This document shows, in pieces, positions 32,791-43,186 of a stretch of 64,000 bases of DNA. The position numbers were made by a program, and so were the translations under genes. Source of the stretch: DAIDKA01 sp035487155 (GTDB lineage: Bacteria > Pseudomonadota > Gammaproteobacteria > Steroidobacterales > Steroidobacteraceae); contig DATHMK010000023.1 of the NCBI GenBank assembly GCA_035487155.1, positions 1 to 64,000 on the forward strand. Direction: 5' to 3'. Numbering within the stretch: position 1 is the first letter of the stretch; every line of letters starts with the position of its first letter. The notes under the pieces were generated by a model. It was not told where the DNA came from and did no database searches. It worked only from the letters and a program-made list of their open reading frames with translations.

Positions 32791-33282
32791 TCACCGCTGC
32801 GCCGGCCGTACGGCGATCATCTGGTGAGCAGCGGGATCAAATTGCGCCCAAAGCTCGGCGATGGTGCGCCCCGCGGTGGGATGGCGCAGATCCGCGGCGA
32901 TGTCGGCCAGTGGACCGAGCATGTACGGGCGCACCAGCAGATCCGGGCGCGGCAGTTTCAGCTGCGGTTCATCCACTTGCAGGTCCGCATACAGCAGGAT
33001 GTCCAGATCCATGGAGCGTGCCGCCCACTTCGGGGCATCGCGCGGCCGCCCACACCGGGTCTCCACCTCGCGCAGCCGCCGCTGGGTGTCATGAACGCCA
33101 AGCGGGGTATCGAAGCCCACCACCAGATTGATGAAGTCATCGCCCGCGAAGCCGACGGCCTGGTTGCGATACCAGGCCGAGACGCTCAAGGGGCCGAAGC
33201 TGCGCGCCAGCTCCTGGAGCGCAAGTTCCAGATGGGGCAGCGGATCGACATTGCTGCCTGCCGCCACATAGACGCGGGCCAT
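32791..33282 (-). CDS. folK: 2-amino-4-hydroxy-6-hydroxymethyldihydropteridine pyrophosphokinase
   Basis: 163 residues. AAGSNVDP is the N-terminal motif, followed by YRNQAVGF, DFINLVVGF and the signature RPRDAPKWAARSMDLDILLYAD with its acidic magnesium ligands. LPRPDLLVRPYMLGPLADIA closes the fold. It transfers pyrophosphate from ATP to hydroxymethyl-dihydropterin in folate synthesis. Its ATG shares one base with the folB stop (TGATG), so translation is coupled. Confidence 0.95.
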   Translation of the reverse strand: MARVYVAAGSNVDPLPHLELALQELARSFGPLSVSAWYRNQAVGFAGDDFINLVVGFDTPLGVHDTQRRLREVETRCGRPRDAPKWAARSMDLDILLYADLQVDEPQLKLPRPDLLVRPYMLGPLADIAADLRHPTAGRTIAELWAQFDPAAHQMIAVRPAQR

Positions 33283-33656
33283 CAGGCGAGGTCGGCGCGG
33301 CTGCGTTCGATGATGACCCCGACGTCGCGCGCCGCGCGGATCGCGCCGCGCTTGTTCAAGGTCACCTTCACCCAGGGCAGATCGAACTCCTCGAGAATGA
33401 GCCGCGCGGTACGGTCGGCCAGGGTCTCCACCAGCTTGAACTCGGATGCCCCGACAAAGGCGCTCACCGTCTTGGCCAGGCGCTTGTAGTCCAGGGTCTG
33501 CGCCACATCATCACTCAAGGCGGCCTTGCGGCAATCGATGGGCGCTTCGATGTCCAGGTACACGGTCTGCTTGACCAGCCGCTCCCAGTCCAGAAAGCCG
33601 ATGACGCACTCCACGGCCAGCTCGCGCAGATAAACCCGGTCGCTTGTCTGATTCAT
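33282..33656 (-). CDS. folB: Dihydroneopterin aldolase
   Basis: 124 residues. ECVIGFLDWERLVKQTVYLDI and LDYKRLAKTVSAFVGASEFKLVETLADRTA are the family blocks with the catalytic Glu and Lys regions. It cleaves dihydroneopterin to hydroxymethyl-dihydropterin, the FolK substrate. The ATG at 33656 has AGGA 8 bases upstream and overlaps the tsaD stop (ATGA). Thus tsaD, folB and folK form a coupled minus-strand unit. Confidence 0.95.
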   Translation of the reverse strand: MNQTSDRVYLRELAVECVIGFLDWERLVKQTVYLDIEAPIDCRKAALSDDVAQTLDYKRLAKTVSAFVGASEFKLVETLADRTARLILEEFDLPWVKVTLNKRGAIRAARDVGVIIERSRADLA

Positions 33657-34681
33657 GGTGATCCTGAGTTCATGGGAGGCAGCGAATCCAGCGCCCACTG
33701 GGCGCGCGCACCGATGGCGAGGTCATCGTGTTGCCCGGCCCGCAACCGCGCCAGACCCGCCACCGCAATCATCGCCGCATTGTCGGTGCAGAATTCCGGG
33801 CGCGGATAGTAGGCCCGGGCGCCGCGGCTGGCCAGCGCCCGCCCCAGCGACTCGCGCAGGTACTGATTGGCGCCCACGCCGCCGCTGACGGTGAGCACAG
33901 TGCAGTCCGTTTCCTCGAGCGCCCGCAGCGCCTTCACGCACAGGCACTCCACGATGGCCTCCTGCACACCGCGGGCGACATCGGCGCGCCGCTGCGGGTC
34001 CAGGACCTGGTCGCGGACCGCGTGCAGCACCGCGGTCTTAAGCCCCGAGAAGCTGAACTCCAGTCCCGGACGATCCAGCATCGGGCGCGGAAACACGAAG
34101 GCCCCGGCGCGCCCGTGCGCCGCGATCCGCGCCAGTTCCGGCCCCCCCGGATAGGGCAGCCCGAGGAGCTTGGCGGTCTTGTCGAAGGCCTCCCCGGCGG
34201 CATCATCACGGGTCTGCCCCAGCAGCCGGTAGGCGCCGATGGCCTGAACCTCGATGAGCAGCGTGTGACCCCCGGACACCAGCAGGGCCACGTGCGGAAA
34301 AGGGGGCGGCTCGGGCTCGAGCAGCGGCGCCAGCAGATGTCCTTCAAGGTGATGCACCCCAAGGGCCGGTATGCCCCAGGCAAAGGCCAGGGAGCGTCCC
34401 AGGGCAGCGCCGGTCAGCAATGCACCGACCAGGCCTGGACCTGCGGTGTAGGCGATGCCATCCAGCTGCCGCGGCGCCGTGGCCGCGGCGCTGAGCACGT
34501 CGCGCAGCAGCGGCAGCAGGCGCTGCAGATGGTCGCGGGAGGCGAGCTCGGGTACCACGCCCCCATAGATGCGGTGCAGCTCGATCTGGCTGAAAACGGC
34601 ATGCGCCAGCAGACCCCGTTCGCTGTCCAGCACGGCGGCGGCGCTTTCATCGCAGGAGGATTCCAGGGCGAGGACTTTCAC
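33653..34681 (-). CDS. tsaD: tRNA N6-adenosine threonylcarbamoyltransferase TsaD
   Basis: 342 residues, standard for the Kae1/TsaD family. VLALESSCDESAAAV begins the ASKHA ATPase fold. HHLEGHLLAPLL gives the two metal-binding histidines. LVSGGHTLL, DDAAGEAFDKTAKLLGLPYPGGP and VSGGVGANQYLR follow. With TsaB, TsaC and TsaE it makes t6A37 in ANN-decoding tRNAs. I start at the GTG at 34681, which fits the family N-terminus (VKVLALESS). A TAAACT hexamer lies 8 bases before it. It is divergent from rpsU, as in many gammaproteobacteria. Confidence 0.96.
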   Translation of the reverse strand: MKVLALESSCDESAAAVLDSERGLLAHAVFSQIELHRIYGGVVPELASRDHLQRLLPLLRDVLSAAATAPRQLDGIAYTAGPGLVGALLTGAALGRSLAFAWGIPALGVHHLEGHLLAPLLEPEPPPFPHVALLVSGGHTLLIEVQAIGAYRLLGQTRDDAAGEAFDKTAKLLGLPYPGGPELARIAAHGRAGAFVFPRPMLDRPGLEFSFSGLKTAVLHAVRDQVLDPQRRADVARGVQEAIVECLCVKALRALEETDCTVLTVSGGVGANQYLRESLGRALASRGARAYYPRPEFCTDNAAMIAVAGLARLRAGQHDDLAIGARAQWALDSLPPMNSGSP

Positions 34682-34764
34682 GGGTGAGGAGTTTAGGGGC
34701 TGAAGCGTCTGGAAAACTTTGCCTTTTACGGTACGGGTCTTTAGAATCGCCAGCCCGATCCTGC

Positions 34765-34770
34765 TATAAC
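34765..34770 (+). promoter_or_regulatory. Probable -10 element of the rpsU operon
   Basis: TATAAC at 34765-34770 lies 40 bases before the rpsU ATG. The -35 is not clear. A small hairpin (CCGGC 34772-34776 with GCCGG 34783-34787) falls at the start of the predicted leader. Confidence 0.45.
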
Positions 34771-34810
34771 TCCGGCAAAATCGCCGGTAGATCAAGGACT
34801 TGAGGTTCCA

Positions 34811-35020
34811 ATGCCGAGCGTTCGTGTTCGTGAGAACGAGTATTTCGATGCGGCCCTGCGCCGTTTCAAGCGCGCCTGCGAAAAAGCCGGGATCCTCACC
34901 GAGCTGCGGCGTCGCGAATTCTACGAAAAGCCCACGCAGGAGCGTAAGCGCAAGAAGGCCGCGGCCATCAAGCGCCATATGAAGCGCGTCTCCCGCGACG
35001 GCATTCGCGCCGCGCGCTGA
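34811..35020 (+). CDS. rpsU: 30S ribosomal protein S21
   Basis: 69 residues with the full family pattern: V-VRENE-FD-ALRRFKRACEKAGIL-ELRRREFYEKPT-ERKRKKAAA--RH-KR. S21 helps the 30S subunit bind mRNA during initiation. GAGGT precedes the ATG. It heads the macromolecular synthesis unit rpsU-yqeY-(GGDEF/EAL)-dnaG-rpoD, with yqeY 8 bases downstream. Confidence 0.98.
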   Translation: MPSVRVRENEYFDAALRRFKRACEKAGILTELRRREFYEKPTQERKRKKAAAIKRHMKRVSRDGIRAAR

Positions 35021-35028
35021 GCGTTCCA

Positions 35029-35475
35029 ATGTCCCTGAAGGAACGCATCACCGAGGATATGAAGAACTCGATGCGCTCCGGCGACAAGGAGCGCCTGGCC
35101 GGGATTCGCCTGGTGCTCGCCGCCATCAAGCAGCGCGAAGTCGATGAACGCATCCAGCTGGACGACACGCAGGTGCTCGCGGTGCTGGACAAAATGATCA
35201 AGCAGCGCCGCGAATCCATCGCCCAGTTTGAAGCCGGCAATCGCGCCGATCTGGTCGCCAAGGAATCCGCGGAACTGGCGGTCCTGCAAGCCTACCTGCC
35301 CGCCCAACTCGCCGATTCGGAAATAGAAGCCCTGATCCGGGCGGCCATCGCCAGCACCGGCGCGACCACCATGAAGGACATGGGCAAGGTCATGGCGGCG
35401 GTCAAACCTCAGGTCCAGGGCCGTACCGACATGGGCGCCCTGAGCGCCCGCATCAAGGGCCTGCTCAGCACCTGA
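35029..35475 (+). CDS. yqeY: GatB/YqeY domain protein
   Basis: 148 residues, a stand-alone YqeY domain: MKNSMRSGDKERLAGIRLVLAAIKQREVD, the DKMIKQRRESIAQFE block, and a C-terminal tail with ATTMKDMGKVMAAVKPQVQGRTDMGALS. The domain resembles the tRNA-binding tail of GatB, and the exact role is unresolved. Its position between rpsU and dnaG is typical of gammaproteobacteria and betaproteobacteria. Confidence 0.95.
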   Translation: MSLKERITEDMKNSMRSGDKERLAGIRLVLAAIKQREVDERIQLDDTQVLAVLDKMIKQRRESIAQFEAGNRADLVAKESAELAVLQAYLPAQLADSEIEALIRAAIASTGATTMKDMGKVMAAVKPQVQGRTDMGALSARIKGLLST

Positions 35476-35552
35476 ATTCTTCCTGTTACGCTGTGGCTTA
35501 AGGTCACCGACCCGGCCACTGCGACGCAGGTCATACCGGGTGCCTGGAGGTC

Positions 35553-37682
35553 ATGCCAAGATCCTTCATGGCCTCCCCTGCGCCCTTCCCGGTAGCGCAC
35601 GATCGCACGCTGGTCTCGGCCATCTGGCCGCTGCTGCTGATCATGTCCCTGATGCTGCTGCTGAGCCTGACCAGCGTGCTGGTGGTTTCCGGACTGCGCG
35701 CCTATACCTACGGCCAGGGTCAATGGTCGATCGGCGAACACCAGGCGGTGGAACAGCTGCATCGCTATGTGGTCTCGGGCAACCCGGCGAACTACCGGAA
35801 ATATCTCGACTATCTGGCGGTACCCGAGGGCGATCGGGTGGCGCGCATGCAGCTGCAGCGCTCGCATCCGGATTACGCCCTGGCGCGCCGTGGGCTGCTC
35901 GCCGGCGGCAATGCCCCCGCCGATGTCACCGCGCTGATCGTGCTGTTCCGGCTGTTCCAGCACCAAACCGTGATGGCGCACGCGGTGGCGGTTTGGAGTG
36001 CCGCGGACGCGGTCATCGAGCAGGTGCACCGCGACGGTGACCTGCTGCATGCCCAGGTTCTCAGCGGTCATCCGGATGCGACTCAGGTGGGCCAGCTGCT
36101 GGCGCAGATCGACGCACTGCACCAACGCGCGGTGCCGCTGGAACAGGAATTCGGCGCAACCATCGGCCTGGCCTCGCGCCAGATCGCACAGCTGCTGCTG
36201 GTGGTGCTGCCGTTGGGTTGCGCGCTGCTGCTGCTGGGCGCAGTGAGCCGCTCGCGCGCCCAGTTCAGGCGCGATGAGCGCATGGACACGGCGCTGCGCG
36301 AGCTGGCCGAATCGCTGCGCCACCAGGCCACTCACGACTCGCTGACCAACCTCACCAACCGCGCCGAGTTCGAAGTGCTGCTGGCGAGTGCGATTGCCGA
36401 AAATGTGCGCGGTGAGCGGCACTGGTGGCTACTGTACTTCGACCTGGACCAGTTCAAGGTGATCAACGACACCTGCGGCCATGCCGCGGGCGATGAGCTC
36501 ATCCGCAAGGTCTCGTGGCTGGTTCGGGCAAGGGTGCAACCCGAGGACGTGCTCGCCCGCGTGGGCGGTGATGAGTTCGGGGTACTCCTGCCGCGACGCA
36601 GCCGTGCCCAGGCACTGGCGCTGGCCGATGACATCCGCCAGCAGATCGGCGGGCTGCGCTTCCAGTTCATGGAACGGATGTTCGCGGTCAGCGCGAGCAT
36701 GGGAATGCTGGCGCTGGATGACACGGTGCCCTCGGTCGGGGACGCCCTGAGCGGGGCTGACCAGGCCTGTTATCTGGCCAAGGACAACGGCCGCAATCGC
36801 GTCCAGGTCTATCACCCGGATGACAAGCAGGTGCAGGTACGACACGGGGAGATGCGCTGGGTCGAGCACCTGCACGCGGCGCTGGAAGAGGAACGCTTTA
36901 CCCTCGTGGCGCAGGAAATCCGCGCCGTGGGTGCGCGCGTGGACGCCGGCCAGGGGCCCGCGCAGCGCTTCGAGATGCTGCTGCGGATGGTGGCGCCCAA
37001 TGGCGATCTGATTGCGCCGATGGCCTTCATTCCGGCCGCCGAGCGCTACGGTCTGATGCCGCGCGTGGACCGCTGGGTGATCGCGCGGGTGTGCCGTGAG
37101 CTCGCGAGCCTGCGCGACGGCGCCGAACCGCTGCCCACCTGCATGGTCAATCTTTCCGGGACCTCGGTGTGCGATCCGCGGCTCGCTGAATACATCGCCG
37201 AGTGCCTGGCGCAAGCCAATCTCAGCGGGGTGCAGCTGGGCTTTGAGCTCACCGAAACCGCCGCCGTCGCCAATCTCGCCCAGGCCTCGCAGCTGATGAC
37301 CCGGCTGCGCGCCATGGGCTGTCCGATCGCGCTCGATGACTTCGGCAGCGGCATGTCCTCCTTCTCCTATCTGCGCAACTTGCCCATCGACTTCCTGAAG
37401 ATCGACGGCGCCTTCATCCGCAATCTCAACACCGATCCGATCGATTTCGCGATGGTGGAGACCATTCATCGCATCGGCGGCATCATGGGCGTGCACACCA
37501 TCGCCGAGAGTGTCGAGAACGAGAGCGTCCTGTCGGCCCTCGCTCTGATCGGCGTGGACTTCGCGCAGGGCTTTCACATCCGCCGGCCGGTGCCCGTGGA
37601 ACAGCTCCGACAGGCCTTGCAGCGCCGCCCCCACGGCCAGCCGCCACTGAAGGCGGTTGTCGGACCGGGAGGCACCCGGTAG
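35553..37682 (+). CDS. Membrane-anchored GGDEF-EAL cyclic-di-GMP protein
   Basis: 709 residues. Two membrane helices (about 26-50 and 208-230) enclose a periplasmic helical sensor domain. A GGDEF domain follows with an intact active site (ARVGGDEFGVLL), so it may be a diguanylate cyclase. The EAL domain has EML in place of EAL (FEMLLRM) but keeps the other metal and catalytic residues: FELTE, LDDFGSG, LKIDG and ESVENE. It may be bifunctional. GGAGG lies only 2 bases before the ATG at 35553, so the ATG at 35568 is an alternative. It ends 9 bases before dnaG, unusually within the macromolecular synthesis unit. Confidence 0.9.
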   Translation: MPRSFMASPAPFPVAHDRTLVSAIWPLLLIMSLMLLLSLTSVLVVSGLRAYTYGQGQWSIGEHQAVEQLHRYVVSGNPANYRKYLDYLAVPEGDRVARMQLQRSHPDYALARRGLLAGGNAPADVTALIVLFRLFQHQTVMAHAVAVWSAADAVIEQVHRDGDLLHAQVLSGHPDATQVGQLLAQIDALHQRAVPLEQEFGATIGLASRQIAQLLLVVLPLGCALLLLGAVSRSRAQFRRDERMDTALRELAESLRHQATHDSLTNLTNRAEFEVLLASAIAENVRGERHWWLLYFDLDQFKVINDTCGHAAGDELIRKVSWLVRARVQPEDVLARVGGDEFGVLLPRRSRAQALALADDIRQQIGGLRFQFMERMFAVSASMGMLALDDTVPSVGDALSGADQACYLAKDNGRNRVQVYHPDDKQVQVRHGEMRWVEHLHAALEEERFTLVAQEIRAVGARVDAGQGPAQRFEMLLRMVAPNGDLIAPMAFIPAAERYGLMPRVDRWVIARVCRELASLRDGAEPLPTCMVNLSGTSVCDPRLAEYIAECLAQANLSGVQLGFELTETAAVANLAQASQLMTRLRAMGCPIALDDFGSGMSSFSYLRNLPIDFLKIDGAFIRNLNTDPIDFAMVETIHRIGGIMGVHTIAESVENESVLSALALIGVDFAQGFHIRRPVPVEQLRQALQRRPHGQPPLKAVVGPGGTR

Positions 37683-37691
37683 CCTCGCGGC

Positions 37692-39473
37692 ATGGGCCGG
37701 ATTCCGCAGAGCTTCATCGACGAACTCATCGAACGCGCCAACATTGTCGAGGTGATCGGCCTGCGCGTACCGCTGAAGAAGGCCGGCCGCGAATACCGCG
37801 CCTGCTGCCCCTTCCACAGCGAGAAGACCCCATCCTTCTGGGTCAGTCCGGAGAAGCAGTTCTATCACTGCTTCGGCTGCGGCGCGCATGGCACGGTGCT
37901 GGGCTTCCTCATCGAGCATGACCGCCTGCCCTTCCCGGAGGCGGTGGAGGAACTGGCGCAGTCACTGGGCCTGACGGTGCCGCACGAGGGTGGCGGCGCA
38001 CCGCCCCCGAAGCGCAATGACTCGCTGTTTGAGGTGATGGAGAAGGTCGCGCGCTTCTACGCCGACACCCTGCAGGGCAATGCCCGGGCCAAGGAGTACC
38101 TGGCGCGCCGCGGCCTGGAACCGGACACGCTGAAACGTTTCGACATCGGCTATGCGCCGGATTCCTGGAATGAGGTGCTGCGCCGCTTCGGCGCCGGTGA
38201 ACCGGCGCGCCGCCAGCTCGCCGAATGCGGCCTGATCATTGAACGCGACGGCGACGCGGCGCTGCCGCGCAGCGGCGAACGTCACTACGATCGCTTCCGC
38301 GACCGCATCATGTTCCCCATTCGCGATGCGCGCGGCCGCGTCATTGCCTTCGGTGGCCGCGTTCTGGACAAGGGCGAGCCGAAATACCTGAACTCCCCGG
38401 AGACGGTGCTGTTCCACAAGGGGCGCGAGCTGTACGGCCTGTACGAGACCCGCCAGAGCCGCGCCCCGCTGCAGCGGCTGCTGGTGGTCGAGGGCTACAT
38501 GGACGTGGTGCGGCTGCACCAGGCCGGTGTGCATTACGCCGTGGCCACGCTCGGCACGGCGACCACCGCCGATCACCTCAAGCGCGTGTTCCAGCTGGTC
38601 AGCGAAGTGGTGTTCTCCTTCGACGGTGACCGCGCCGGGCGCGCCGCCGCCTGGCGCGCGCTGCAGAACGCATTGCCCGAGGCGGTCGAGGGGCGCGAGC
38701 TGCGGTTCCTGTTCCTGCCCGAGGGTGAGGATCCGGACACGCTGGTCGGCAAGGAAGGCCGCGAAGCCTTTGAGCGGCGCCTGAGCGGGGAGGCTTTGCC
38801 GCTGTCCGAGTACTTCGTGCGCGAACTGGGGGAGCGGGTGATGACCCGCGGCGCCGACGGTCGCGCCAAGGTGGCGCAGGCCGCCCGGCCGCTGCTGCTG
38901 CAGGTGCCCGAGGGGGTGTACCGGCGCCTGCTGACCGAGCGGCTGGCCCAGGCCTTTGGCTTCCAGCGCACCCCAGAGGGCATCGCCGATCTGCTGGGCA
39001 TCCGGATTGGCGAGGCCGCCCCGGGCGCCGAGTCCCAGCAGGCCGGCGCGGGCCGTGGCAGCCTGGTGCGCCAGGCGGTGCGATTGCTGCTTCATTTTCC
39101 ACAGATTGCGGCCGATATCCCGGAACAGCGCCTGGATCGGATCAGGGCGCTGGATGAGCCCGGCATCGATGTGTTGTCCGCGCTGATCGATGAGTTGCGC
39201 ATCACTCCTGCGCAGACCACCGCGCAGGTGCTGGAACGCTGGCGGGGCCGGCCGGGTGAGCCGCATCTGGCGCGACTGGCGGCCATGGAAGCCATGGTCA
39301 AAGATGCTGCGGCGGCGCAGCGGGAACTGGATCAAGCCCTGGGACGTCTACACCAGGAGACGCTGCGGCGGCGGCTGGATCAGTTGTTGGAGAAAGAGCG
39401 CAATCTGGGGCTGTCGAAGGAAGAAAAGCTTGAACTTCAACACCTTATGCAGGAACTGGCCCGCCCGCTCTAG
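37692..39473 (+). CDS. dnaG: DNA primase
   Basis: 593 residues. The N-terminal CHC2 zinc finger (CCPFH ... YHCFGCG, about residues 39-64) binds template DNA. The catalytic core has FPIRDARGRVIAFGGRVL, and the TOPRIM domain has VVEGYMDVVRL and FSFDGDRAG with the acidic metal ligands. The C-terminal helical region binds DnaB. It makes RNA primers for replication. Its position before rpoD is the conserved order. Confidence 0.98.
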   Translation: MGRIPQSFIDELIERANIVEVIGLRVPLKKAGREYRACCPFHSEKTPSFWVSPEKQFYHCFGCGAHGTVLGFLIEHDRLPFPEAVEELAQSLGLTVPHEGGGAPPPKRNDSLFEVMEKVARFYADTLQGNARAKEYLARRGLEPDTLKRFDIGYAPDSWNEVLRRFGAGEPARRQLAECGLIIERDGDAALPRSGERHYDRFRDRIMFPIRDARGRVIAFGGRVLDKGEPKYLNSPETVLFHKGRELYGLYETRQSRAPLQRLLVVEGYMDVVRLHQAGVHYAVATLGTATTADHLKRVFQLVSEVVFSFDGDRAGRAAAWRALQNALPEAVEGRELRFLFLPEGEDPDTLVGKEGREAFERRLSGEALPLSEYFVRELGERVMTRGADGRAKVAQAARPLLLQVPEGVYRRLLTERLAQAFGFQRTPEGIADLLGIRIGEAAPGAESQQAGAGRGSLVRQAVRLLLHFPQIAADIPEQRLDRIRALDEPGIDVLSALIDELRITPAQTTAQVLERWRGRPGEPHLARLAAMEAMVKDAAAAQRELDQALGRLHQETLRRRLDQLLEKERNLGLSKEEKLELQHLMQELARPL

Positions 39474-39492
39474 GGCTTTGGATGCTTTGAAT

Positions 39493-39521
39493 TTGGCAGG
39501 GCGCGGGTTGTGAAATACAAT
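39493..39521 (+). promoter_or_regulatory. Sigma-70 promoter of rpoD
   Basis: TTGGCA (39493-39498), a 17-bp spacer and TACAAT (39516-39521) form a strong promoter in the dnaG-rpoD gap. It allows rpoD transcription apart from the upstream operon and gives a leader of about 90 bases. Confidence 0.72.
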
Positions 39522-39616
39522 TGGCGGTTTGCCCGAAAGCCCCTTGAGTTGCCCCTTCCGGGACTCACATTTAGGGCCTCACACCATAATTTTTACGGGG
39601 TAGCACCAGCTTCACC

Positions 39617-41737
<2,121 letters not shown>

Positions 41738-41760
41738 GCGCGGGGTGCCGGTGAAAATAA

Positions 41761-41795
41761 AAGGCCCGGAAGGTACGACCTTCCGGGCCTTTTTT
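41761..41795. terminator. Rho-independent terminator of rpoD
   Basis: AAGGCCCGGAAGGT (41761-41774) pairs perfectly with ACCTTCCGGGCCTT (41778-41791) and is followed by a T-tract to 41795. A-residues on the left make it usable in both directions for the convergent gene at 41858. Confidence 0.92.
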
Positions 41796-41857
41796 CTTCC
41801 CCCCATCGTTCCAGACGCGGAGGTCCCCGGGCAAGCGTTATCCGGCCAGCAGTACGG

Positions 41858-42253
41858 TCAGTAGGGTCCGTGCGGCAGGTTGTACATCAGCGTGCCGTCC
41901 GGCTTCTTCAAGCTCACGTCGAATCCGCCTTTGCGACCATCCTTGAGCGGATGAATGATCAGTTCGACCTTCTCTCCGGTGCTCAGCGTGTGCTTGTCCC
42001 AGCCCACGCGGGCCAGGTAGTTGGGACTCATGCCCTCGATGCCATACACATCGGTGCTGCCGGAACTGTTGGGCACTTCGATGTAGATGAAGGTGTGGGG
42101 GTTGGTCCACTGGAACTCCTTGATGGTGCCCTGCAGAACCACATTCTTGTTCATGTCGAACATCGCCGTGGAGTGATGCGCGCTGGCACTGCCGGCCGCG
42201 CTCACGGCAGCGGCAGCGGCGATCGCCAGCGCACCGATGCGCAGATTGCTCAT
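41858..42253 (-). CDS. DUF6152-like exported protein, copy 1
   Basis: 131 residues. A signal peptide (about 1-25) ends in SASA, so the mature protein should begin His-His-Ser (HHSTAMFDM). The body has the pattern of the DUF6152 family: VVLQGTIKEFQWTNPHTFIYIEV, GIEGMSPNYLARVGWDKHTL and KVELIIHPLKDG. This is probably a small beta barrel. AGGAG with good spacing supports the ATG at 42253. It follows the secreted-protein gene by 17 bases. A second copy is at 49028. Function unknown; metal binding is discussed in the findings. Confidence 0.85.
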   Translation of the reverse strand: MSNLRIGALAIAAAAAVSAAGSASAHHSTAMFDMNKNVVLQGTIKEFQWTNPHTFIYIEVPNSSGSTDVYGIEGMSPNYLARVGWDKHTLSTGEKVELIIHPLKDGRKGGFDVSLKKPDGTLMYNLPHGPY

Positions 42254-42270
42254 AACCGATCTCCTGAAGT

Positions 42271-43038
42271 TCACTTGGTTTCCTTGAAGCCCGGCCGGCC
42301 CTCTTCATCCGCGCTGTCGTGGTTGTTCTGTTCGCAAATGTATTCGCGCAGATCATCCTTGACGAGTTTGTAGGGGTGCACCACCGTCCAGGGCTCGGTG
42401 AGCACCGCAGGATCGGTGATGGTCTGCTGGATCTGGATGGTGTCCGGCCCGGTGCGGTGGATACGCTCCACGATGTGCATCTGGTCGCTGTGCCCCACGC
42501 CCGGGGCGATCTGGCTCCAGGGCACGAAGCCCACGGTATCGATCACCAGCGTGTCCCCTTCCCAATGGCCGATGGAGTGACCCTGGAACAGAGGATCAGG
42601 ATCCTTGGGGTGGGGGCGCCCGTCGGTGTAGACGTGCCGGAACTGCATGTAGGCCTCGATGGCGATCACGACCTTGCCGGGGCTGTACAGGAATTCGATG
42701 GGATAGGGCTGGGTCATGATCCCAGGCATGCCCGGCGGCAGGCAGTTGGCCTGATCCGGCTGCAGATTCTTGCCCGACTGCTGCGCCTTGCGGTACGCGT
42801 CCAGTTTGGCCTGCGCCGCGGGCGTGAGCTTCGGAGGTCCCGGGCGCGCGGCGCCGAGGCCGCCGTGCTGCCAGTCCAGTTCCCAGATCCCCTGCCAGTC
42901 GGGCAGCTTGGCGATGGAGGCCCAGGTATCGCCCTGCGGACCCTCGGGCGCATCCGCCAGAACAGGCACCGACGCCGTGGTCAATGCAGCGGCCGCCAGC
43001 AGCAGCGCCGAGCGGGCGAAGTTCCGTAGTTCTTTCAT
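42271..43038 (-). CDS. Exported protein of the GHSxGxWEGDTLVVDT family, copy 1
   Basis: 255 residues with a signal peptide (about 1-26, ending in VLA). Conserved-looking blocks are ANCLPPGMPGIM, YPIEFLYSPGKVVIAIEAY, GHSIGHWEGDTLVIDTVGF and HSDQMHIVERIHRTGPDTIQI, and YICEQN occurs near the C-terminus. Proteins with these blocks are common and uncharacterised in Acidobacteria and Proteobacteria. Copy 2 at 49452 shares all of them. It is paired with the DUF6152-like gene. Three cysteines may matter structurally. Start chosen at ATG 43038; the upstream extension is not credible. Confidence 0.8.
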   Translation of the reverse strand: MKELRNFARSALLLAAAALTTASVPVLADAPEGPQGDTWASIAKLPDWQGIWELDWQHGGLGAARPGPPKLTPAAQAKLDAYRKAQQSGKNLQPDQANCLPPGMPGIMTQPYPIEFLYSPGKVVIAIEAYMQFRHVYTDGRPHPKDPDPLFQGHSIGHWEGDTLVIDTVGFVPWSQIAPGVGHSDQMHIVERIHRTGPDTIQIQQTITDPAVLTEPWTVVHPYKLVKDDLREYICEQNNHDSADEEGRPGFKETK

Positions 43039-43186
43039 CCGATGTCCTTGAAGGCGCCGCCCCGGCCCGATGGGTTGATTATTCAATGCCCGCGGGCCAG
43101 TGCGCCCGCGCAGCGGGATTTTGCGGCATCCCGGCATCCCGCGCCACAGCTGACCGGCAAATCGCCCGTTCCGGCCCTGCACAGCC

